A DNA stretch of 41,035 nucleotides from Actinomycetes bacterium. Lineage in GTDB: Bacteria; Actinomycetota; Actinomycetes; Prado026. The translations under genes and the position numbers were made by a program. The stretch lies in the NCBI GenBank assembly GCA_036510875.1, contig DATCDE010000141.1:1-41035 (forward strand). Reading direction: 5' to 3'. A model generated the notes under the pieces. The model searched no databases, was not told the DNA's origin, and was given only the letters and a program-made list of their open reading frames with translations. Below are positions 36,281 to 41,035 of this stretch, piece after piece; within the stretch, counting starts at the first letter, position 1; every line of letters starts with the position of its first letter.

Positions 36281-37699
36281 CCGCCCGGTACCGCCCGGCC
36301 CGTCGTCCGAGTCCCCCACGTCCTCCAGCCGCAGCAGGTCCTCGACCGTCTCCCGGCGGATGACCACCCGGGCAACGCCGTCGCGGACGGCGATGACGGG
36401 GGGCCGGCCCAGCAGGTTGTAGTTCGACGCCATGGACCGGCAGTAGGCGCCGGTGGCCGCCACCGCGAGCAGGTCACCGGGGGCCAGGTCGGCGGGCAGG
36501 TGGGCGTCGCGCACGACGATGTCACCGCTCTCGCAGTGCTTGCCCACCACCCGGGAGAGCATCGGCGCCGCGGCCGAGGTCCGGGACACCAGGGCGCACG
36601 TGTAGTCGGCGTCGTACAAGGCGGTGCGGATGTTGTCGGACATCCCGCCGTCCACGCTGACGTAGGTGCGCAGCCCGTCGACGTCCTTGATGGTGCCGAC
36701 CTCGTAAAGGGTGACCATGGACGGCCCGACGATCGCCCGACCCGGCTCGACCGCCAGCCGTGGCCGGGCCAGTCCGGCGGCCGCGCACTCACGGTCGACG
36801 ATCACGCGCAGCCGCTCGGCGACGTCCGTGGCCGGCATCGGGTCGTCGCCCTCGACGTACGCGACGCCTAGGCCACCGCCCAGGTCCAGCTCGGCCAGCT
36901 CGACGCCGTGGTCGTCGCGGATGGCGGCGGCCAGCCCGACCACCCGGTGAGCTGCCACCTCGAAGCCCGAGGTGTCGAAGATCTGCGAGCCGATGTGCGA
37001 GTGCAGGCCCATGAGCTCCAGCGCGGGCAGCGCGAGCACCCGGCGCACCGCCTCGGCCGCCGCGCCGCTGGCCAGCGAGAAGCCGAACTTCTGGTCCTCG
37101 TGCGCGGTGGCGATGAACTCGTGGGTGTGCGCCTCGACGCCGACGGTGACCCGGACCAGCACCTTGGCCCGGACCCTGCGCTGCTCGGCCAGTGCGGCCA
37201 GCCGGACGATCTCCTCGAAGGAGTCGAGGACGATGCGGGCCACCCCGGCGTCCAGGGCCTGGGCCAGCTCGGCGACGGACTTGTTGTTGCCGTGCACGAT
37301 GACCCGCTCGGCCGGGAAGCCGGCGGCCATGGCCACGGTCAGCTCACCGCCACTGCTCACGTCGAGGGAGAGGCCCTCCTCCTCGACCCAGCGGGCCATC
37401 GCCGTGCACAGGAACGCCTTGGCCGCGTAGTAGACCTCGGCATCCGGCCAGGCCGCCCGCCACTCGCGCATCCGGGCCCGCAGGTCAGCCTCGTCGAGCA
37501 CGTACGCGGGCGTGCCGTAGGTCTCGGCCAGGTCGCGCACGTCGACGCCGCCGAGCCGGAGCGCGCCGTGCCCCGGCTGTCGCTCCGTGGTGGTCGGCCA
37601 GACCACCGGGTCGAGCGCGTTCAGGTCGGACGGCGGCTGCAGCACCCCGTGCTCGGCGAGCACGTCCGCGTGCCGCGGCCCCGCCGGGTGCGCCCTCAC
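36278..37699 (-). CDS. lysA: Diaminopimelate decarboxylase
   Basis: The 473-residue PLP enzyme makes L-lysine from meso-diaminopimelate. The PLP lysine is K94 in [16 protein letters not shown], and [21 protein letters not shown] and the active-site cysteine loop KHCESGDIV are all present. GTG 37699 is chosen because the N-terminus [17 protein letters not shown], a pre-barrel extension shared with Streptomyces LysA, starts there. The G-rich stretch just before it would serve as a ribosome site, though the spacing is unclear. A frame to 38116 runs into argS and is rejected. Confidence 0.95.
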   Translation of the reverse strand: MRAHPAGPRHADVLAEHGVLQPPSDLNALDPVVWPTTTERQPGHGALRLGGVDVRDLAETYGTPAYVLDEADLRARMREWRAAWPDAEVYYAAKAFLCTAMARWVEEEGLSLDVSSGGELTVAMAAGFPAERVIVHGNNKSVAELAQALDAGVARIVLDSFEEIVRLAALAEQRRVRAKVLVRVTVGVEAHTHEFIATAHEDQKFGFSLASGAAAEAVRRVLALPALELMGLHSHIGSQIFDTSGFEVAAHRVVGLAAAIRDDHGVELAELDLGGGLGVAYVEGDDPMPATDVAERLRVIVDRECAAAGLARPRLAVEPGRAIVGPSMVTLYEVGTIKDVDGLRTYVSVDGGMSDNIRTALYDADYTCALVSRTSAAAPMLSRVVGKHCESGDIVVRDAHLPADLAPGDLLAVAATGAYCRSMASNYNLLGRPPVIAVRDGVARVVIRRETVEDLLRLEDVGDSDDGPGGTGR

Positions 37700-37717
37700 C
37701 CCTCCCCCACCCCCATC

Positions 37718-37740
37718 TGCATGAAGGGTCCCTTCTGTGC
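37718..37740. repeat. Imperfect palindrome in the argS-lysA gap (dispersed family member)
   Basis: Around the core GAAGGGTCCCTTC (37723-37735) the flanks TGCAT and TGTGC are roughly complementary. The motif GCATGAAGGGTCC matches the hairpins at 4580 (GTATGAAGGGG) and 16801 (GTATGAGGGTCC). It lies in the 82-bp argS-lysA gap. Confidence 0.5.
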
Positions 37741-37781
37741 GTACAGCCGAAGTTTCGGGACCTCCATGGCGAAGGCACCGG

Positions 37782-39449
37782 TCACATGCGGGCGGGGGCT
37801 TCGACGCCGAGCAGGTCGAGGCCGTTGGCGATGACCTGCCGGGTGGCCGCGCACAGCAGCAGCCGGGCCCGGTTGAGGTCGGTGACCGGCTCATCGCCCA
37901 TGGGCAGCACCCGGCAGGCGTCGTAGAACCGGTGGTAGGCGCCCGCGAGGTCCTCCAGGTAGCGCGCCACCCGGTGCGGCTCGCGCAGCTCGGCAGACGA
38001 GGCCACCACGCGGGGGAACTCACCCAACGCGCCCAGCAGGTCACCCTCCCGGTCGTGGGTGAGCAGCTCAGGACGGAAGCCGTCCGGGACGACCGCGATG
38101 CCCAGCTCCTCGGCATTGCGCAGCACCGAGGAGATCCGGGCGTGCGCGTACTGCACGTAGTAGACCGGGTTCTCGTTGGTCCGCGCGGTCATGACCTCGA
38201 GGTCAAGGGTCAGCGGCGAGTCCGCAGGGTACCGGCACAGCGAGTAGCGGGCCGCGTCGACGCCGGCCTCCTCAGCCAGGTCCTCCAGCGTGACGATGGT
38301 GCCCGCCCGCTTGGACAGCTTGAGCTCCTCCCCACCCTTGAGGATCTTGACCATCTGGCCGATCAGGACCTCGATGTGCGTGTCCGGGTCGTCGCCGGCG
38401 CACGCGGCCACCGCGCGCAGCCGGTTCACGTAGCCGTGGTGGTCGGCGCCGAGCAGGTAGATGCAGACGTCGAAGCCGCGCTCCCGCTTGTCCACGTAGT
38501 AGGCCGTGTCCGACGCGAAGTACGTCGGCTCGCCGTCTGCCCTGATGAGGACGCGGTCCTTGTCGTCATCGAAGTCGGTGGTGCGCAGCCAGACGGCGCC
38601 GTCCTGCTCGAAGACATGCCCCTGGGCGCGCAGCCGCTCGAGACCGTGCTCGACCGCCCCCGACGAGTGCAGTGACCGCTCGGAGTACCAGACGTCGAAG
38701 TGCGTCCGGAACAGGTCGAGGACCTCCCGCTGCTGCCGCAGCTGCCGCTCGTAGCCCTCCTCCCGGAACGCCTCCATCTGCGCGGACTCCGGGAGGTCGA
38801 GCAGCTCCGGCCGGTCGGCCACGATGGCCGCCGCCAGGTCACTGACGTACGCGCCGTGGTACCCCTCGGCCGGCACCGGCCGGCCGTGCGCCGCTGCCAT
38901 GATCGACTCACCGAACCGGTCCATCTGGACGCCGCGGTCGTTGACGTAGAACTCGCGCGTGACCTCGGCACCCGCCGCGGCCAGCACCCGGGCGATCGCG
39001 TCCCCCACGGCCGCCCACCGGGTGTGCCCGAGGTGCAGCGGACCGGTCGGGTTGGCGCTAATGAACTCCATGTTGACCCGCTGGCCTGCGAGTGTGTCGC
39101 TCTGGCCGAACGCCGACCCGGCCCGGACGACCACCCGCGCGATCTCCCCCTGGGCCGCATCGTCGAGCACCACGTTGAGGAACCCGGGGCCGGCGACGTC
39201 CACCCGGGCCACCCCGTTGACCTCGGCCAGCCGGCCGGCCAGCAGCTCGGCGACCTGCCGCGGCGGCCGGCCAGTTGGGCGGGCCAGCTGCAGCGCGATG
39301 TTGGTCGCGTAGTCGCCGTGCTCCCTGACCTTCGGGCGCTCGACCGAGACCGAAGCGGGCAGGTCGTCGGGCGACAGGGCCAGGGCGCCGTCGGCTACGG
39401 CGGAACGGACGGCGGCCAGTACCGCGTCGGCAAGCTCCTCGGGGGTCAC
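37782..39449 (-). CDS. argS: Arginyl-tRNA synthetase
   Basis: The 555-residue class I synthetase has the N-terminal Arg-tRNA D-loop-binding domain ([16 protein letters not shown]), the HIGH equivalent HLGH (139-142, in [13 protein letters not shown]), the KMSKS-like KLSKRAG (about 375) and an anticodon domain ending [27 protein letters not shown]. It charges tRNA-Arg, one of which is encoded 0.5 kb away. GTG 39449 follows TAGCCT by seven bases (leaderless). Confidence 0.96.
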   Translation of the reverse strand: MTPEELADAVLAAVRSAVADGALALSPDDLPASVSVERPKVREHGDYATNIALQLARPTGRPPRQVAELLAGRLAEVNGVARVDVAGPGFLNVVLDDAAQGEIARVVVRAGSAFGQSDTLAGQRVNMEFISANPTGPLHLGHTRWAAVGDAIARVLAAAGAEVTREFYVNDRGVQMDRFGESIMAAAHGRPVPAEGYHGAYVSDLAAAIVADRPELLDLPESAQMEAFREEGYERQLRQQREVLDLFRTHFDVWYSERSLHSSGAVEHGLERLRAQGHVFEQDGAVWLRTTDFDDDKDRVLIRADGEPTYFASDTAYYVDKRERGFDVCIYLLGADHHGYVNRLRAVAACAGDDPDTHIEVLIGQMVKILKGGEELKLSKRAGTIVTLEDLAEEAGVDAARYSLCRYPADSPLTLDLEVMTARTNENPVYYVQYAHARISSVLRNAEELGIAVVPDGFRPELLTHDREGDLLGALGEFPRVVASSAELREPHRVARYLEDLAGAYHRFYDACRVLPMGDEPVTDLNRARLLLCAATRQVIANGLDLLGVEAPARM

Positions 39450-39456
39450 ACGGACA

Positions 39457-39462
39457 AGGCTA
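39457..39462 (-). promoter_or_regulatory. Leaderless -10 box (TAGCCT) for argS
   Basis: The minus strand reads TAGCCT, seven bases (TGTCCGT), then the GTG at 39449. Confidence 0.5.
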
Positions 39463-39509
39463 TCGGCGGCCGTCCAACCGAATTCTCCGGTGGCACCTCG
39501 CCCGTCCGC

Positions 39510-39893
39510 TCAGCCCTCGTCGAGGCCCAGCAGCCGGCGCACGGTGGCCACCAGCTCCGCCGGGTCGAACGGCTTGGTCAGGTAGGCGTCCACCCCGGCC
39601 GCCCTGCCCCGCGTGACGTCCGACTCCTGGGCCCGGGCGGTCACCATGAGCAGCGGGATCTCCCGGGTGTCGGCCCGGGCCCGCAGAGCGGTCGCCGTGC
39701 TGATCCCGTCCAGGTTCGGCATGACGACGTCCAGCGTGATCAGGTCGGGATCGACGGCGGCGACCTCGTCGAGGGCCTGCTGCCCGTCACAGGCGGTGAC
39801 CACCTCGAACCCCTCGAGCTCGAGGTTGACCCGAATCAGGCTGCGGACGGCGTCGCTGTCGTCGACGACGAGCACGCGCGGCGGCCGGGACAT
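39510..39893 (-). CDS. Stand-alone response regulator receiver (CheY-like)
   Basis: The 127-residue single receiver domain has no output domain. The acidic pair D11-D12 (VLVVDDSD), the phospho-acceptor D55 (LITLDVVMPNLDG), T85 (LLMVTARA) and K107 (AYLTKPFDPAEL) are all present, so it should be phosphorylated normally. No histidine kinase is nearby, so it is an orphan. Signalling would be by protein contact. ATG 39893 follows TAGCCT by seven bases. Confidence 0.92.
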   Translation of the reverse strand: MSRPPRVLVVDDSDAVRSLIRVNLELEGFEVVTACDGQQALDEVAAVDPDLITLDVVMPNLDGISTATALRARADTREIPLLMVTARAQESDVTRGRAAGVDAYLTKPFDPAELVATVRRLLGLDEG

Positions 39894-39900
39894 GCCCGCC

Positions 39901-39906
39901 AGGCTA
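39901..39906 (-). promoter_or_regulatory. Leaderless -10 box (TAGCCT) for the response regulator
   Basis: The minus strand reads TAGCCT, then GGCGGGC, then the ATG at 39893. Same box and spacing as argS. Confidence 0.5.
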
Positions 39907-39956
39907 GGCCGTGCACCCCCGGCAGAAGCGCGTCCAACACCAGGCCGCGTGGCTGG

Positions 39957-39962
39957 TACTCT
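39957..39962 (+). promoter_or_regulatory. Candidate extended -10 (TGG-TACTCT) for tRNA-Arg
   Basis: TACTCT preceded by TGG lies 13 bases before the first base of the tRNA, a suitable distance for a short 5' leader removed by RNase P. Confidence 0.45.
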
Positions 39963-39975
39963 GAACGCCGCCCTG

Positions 39976-40047
39976 GCCCCCGTAGCTCAGGGGATAGAGC
40001 ACCGCCCTCCGGAGGCGGTGGCGCAGGTTCGAATCCTGCCGGGGGCA
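39976..40047 (+). tRNA. tRNA-Arg (anticodon CCG)
   Basis: The acceptor arms GCCCCCG (39976-39982) and CGGGGGC (40040-40046) pair perfectly, with discriminator A at 40047. The D-arm (GCTCAGGGGATAGAGC), an anticodon stem of five C/G pairs with loop CTCCGGA, and the T-arm (GCAGGTTCGAATCCTGC) are all canonical. The anticodon CCG reads CGG. CCA is not encoded, as is usual in actinobacteria. A hairpin terminator follows six bases later. tRNA 3' ends are common integration sites, and a mobile-element-like stretch begins just after. Confidence 0.97.
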
Positions 40048-40052
40048 CTCAG

Positions 40053-40077
40053 AAATCCCTTGCGCAGCAAGGGATTT
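40053..40077 (+). terminator. Terminator of tRNA-Arg
   Basis: AAATCCCTTGC (40053-40063) and GCAAGGGATTT (40067-40077) form a perfect 11-bp stem with a three-base loop. The stem ends in ATTT and a CCTCGTTTC stretch follows. It is less G-rich than other hairpins here, more like a classical intrinsic terminator. Confidence 0.85.
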
Positions 40078-40343
40078 CCTCGTTTCTCGGATGGCCGTGC
40101 CACAATTCGTGCCACTTCCGCCAGCGATCATTTTGTGCCCGGTCGCGTGGGCTTGCGCCCGCATCTGGCGTCGGGTTACCGTGCCCGTCAACGCCGCCGC
40201 AGTAAGTAACTGGTCCGAATCGGGGCGGTTGAAGACGCGCATCCACGTGGCAGCCGGAGCATCAGGATCCTGCGGCATCGGACTCGTAGGCTGGTGATTC
40301 CACCCGGTGCAGTGATCATCTTCTGCTGCCCACGTGGAGAGCC
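40078..40343. other. Gene-free stretch after tRNA-Arg; candidate attachment-site arm region
   Basis: No convincing gene on either strand. Base composition is visibly lower in G+C than the rest of the window, for example around 40081-40135. It contains a direct repeat, GTGCCAC, at 40097 and 40109. A minus-strand frame reads back through the tRNA and is an artefact. Confidence 0.5.
40097..40115 (+). repeat. Direct repeat GTGCCAC x2, 12-bp period
   Basis: GTGCCAC at 40097-40103 and 40109-40115 are separated by AATTC. Short repeats beside a tRNA 3' end often serve as integrase or excisionase arm sites; that role is inference. Confidence 0.4.
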
Positions 40344-40547
40344 ATGTCTGCAAACCGGACTTCCAGGAATCGGTTCGCCTCACTGGCTGAGGCCGCCGAT
40401 CAGGCACGCGTCTCGCCCAGGACGGTCAGGCGTTGGGTCGCTGCCGGACTCCTCCCGGCCTATCGGCTGGGGCCCAGGGTGCTACGCGTCGACCTGGACG
40501 ATCTCGACGCCCTGGCCCGTCGGATCCCCACGGCGGGCGGCCGGTGA
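40344..40547 (+). CDS. Excisionase-like helix-turn-helix DNA-binding protein
   Basis: The 67-residue protein is almost entirely one winged MerR/Xis-type HTH (HTH_17-like). FASLAEAADQARVSPRTVRRWVAAG is the helix-turn-helix, with the recognition helix SPRTVRRWV, and LLPAYRLGPRVLRVDLDDLDAL is the wing and final helix. Such proteins bend DNA for excision of integrated plasmids and phages, or act as small regulators. The ATG at 40344 has GGAG four bases upstream. It lies 0.3 kb past a tRNA-Arg and just ahead of a phage/ICE-like gene, which supports an excisionase role. No integrase is in the window. Confidence 0.75.
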   Translation: MSANRTSRNRFASLAEAADQARVSPRTVRRWVAAGLLPAYRLGPRVLRVDLDDLDALARRIPTAGGR

Positions 40548-40623
40548 GGCGGCCCGTAGAGGGCCCGTCCCCCGACGAGACATCGACAGGGGCTGCGCCA
40601 AGCCGACCCCGGGGGTTGTCGTC

Positions 40624-41035
40624 GTGAGTAGGCGACCACGTGGGCCGATGCACGACTGGAGCCCCAGGGTCGGCACCCGGCAGGAGGCCATCTTCTTCGA
40701 CCTGCTCGACCTGTACGCACAGCACGAGCGGGACGACACGCTGCCCCGAGGCGGCCGGGGCGCGTTCTACGGACCTGCGGCCGCGCGGGTTCGGGCGAGG
40801 GGTGACCTACCGAAAGCTTGCAAGGGCACACCCGACGCTGGGGGCATGGGAGGCCGGGCCGGGCCAGGTACAGGAGGTGCTGGTGCTGGCTCGGCGCTCC
40901 GGTCAGATCCCCGAGGAATGGGTGGCGGACGACCGGGCACCGGAAGCCCTGCTGCCGATCACTGTGGACAGCGCCCGGGACGGGGCCGACTGGCTCGACG
41001 GTGTGCTCAGCATCGCGCATCTGGACCGGCAGGCC
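40624..41035 (+). pseudogene. Mobile-element-type protein, N-terminal part, frameshifted; cut by window end
   Basis: From GTG 40624 the reading is RVGTRQEAIFFDLLDLYAQH and then DTLPRGGRGAFY. One extra G near 40771 then breaks it, and the natural continuation is in the next frame from 40772: DLRPRGFGRGVTYRKLARAH, GAWEAGPGQVQEVLVLARRS, GQIPEEWVADDRAPEALLPI. That frame is open to the window end. The combined chain resembles, from memory, a protein found in actinobacterial prophages and integrative elements that continues into a Toprim-like part; this is uncertain. The frameshift may be a real mutation or a sequencing error. The ribosome site for 40624 is weak (GGGGG). Confidence 0.55.

Noticed and set aside
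37700-38116. N-terminal extension of lysA
   Set aside because: It runs backwards through the intergenic palindrome and into argS. The conserved LysA start lies at 37699.
40049-40246. 65-residue minus-strand ORF right of the tRNA
   Set aside because: Starts with no ribosome site, ends in the tRNA terminator and has no family features; composition is like random frame.
39904-40407. Minus-strand ORF containing PRQDSNLRHRLRRAV and YPLSYGG
   Set aside because: This is the well-known false protein produced by translating the antisense strand of a tRNA gene (39976-40047). It has no ribosome site and opposes the tRNA.

Overview
The window is a 41 kb piece of high-GC bacterial chromosome. Gene content and order point to a non-mycobacterial actinomycete. 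The evidence is a NucS mismatch endonuclease, a 271-residue unfused ATP synthase delta subunit, a Rho with a long low-complexity N-terminal insertion, an Asp-type MurA, frequent GTG starts, and many genes whose start codon lies 6-7 nt after a TANNNT box (leaderless transcription). From memory, the block argS-lysA-hom-thrC-thrB-rho-rpmE-prfA-prmC-tsaC-wecA-atpI-atpBEFHAGDC-pduO/murA-nucS is the same neighbourhood as Mycobacterium tuberculosis Rv1292-Rv1321. Here it is read mostly from the minus strand. I cannot name the genus.

Layout. 1-6.2 kb is a metabolic set: the first codons of a minus-strand conserved protein, a threonine aldolase-like PLP enzyme, a tandem (two-copy) 3-hydroxyacyl-CoA dehydrogenase, an aldehyde dehydrogenase and a GMC flavo-oxidoreductase. 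6.2-8.1 kb holds nucS and a decayed alpha-E/transglutaminase locus carrying a nonsense codon, two frameshifts and a 5' truncation. 8.1-9.8 kb is a two-gene ABC exporter. 9.9-14.9 kb holds a small unknown protein, an ethylmalonyl-CoA mutase (MeaA type), a STAS protein without the usual serine, a second 3-hydroxyacyl-CoA dehydrogenase lacking a conserved segment, a small membrane protein and an AlkD-like glycosylase. 14.9-16.8 kb is the divergent pair murA / pduO. 16.85-24.7 kb is the complete F1Fo ATP synthase operon (two small AtpI/AtpZ-like membrane proteins, then atpB-E-F-H-A-G-D-C). 24.7-30.7 kb carries wecA, glyA, a low-molecular-weight protein tyrosine phosphatase, tsaC, prmC, prfA and rpmE. 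30.8-39.4 kb is rho, thrB, thrC, hom, lysA and argS. 39.5-41 kb holds a stand-alone response regulator and tRNA-Arg(CCG) with its terminator. Beyond the tRNA is what looks like the edge of an integrated mobile element: an excisionase-like HTH gene and a frameshifted phage/ICE-type gene cut by the window end.

Working together. MeaA needs adenosylcobalamin, which the nearby PduO adenosyltransferase makes. With two 3-hydroxyacyl-CoA dehydrogenases close by, this suggests C4-C5 acyl-CoA metabolism of the ethylmalonyl-CoA/butyryl-CoA kind. The hom-thrC-thrB and prfA-prmC-tsaC-phosphatase strings are joined by overlapping stop/start codons, which implies translational coupling. TsaC uses threonine, the product of the adjacent biosynthetic genes, to modify tRNA, and PrmC methylates the release factor encoded just upstream of it.

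I did not find a clearly undescribed multi-gene system. The most unusual signals are the tRNA-Arg edge, the decayed transglutaminase locus, the split cofactor motifs of the tandem dehydrogenase, the dehydrogenase with a missing segment, a small family of dispersed CATGAAGGGTCC-like palindromes, and an 18-bp perfect hairpin between rpmE and prfA.
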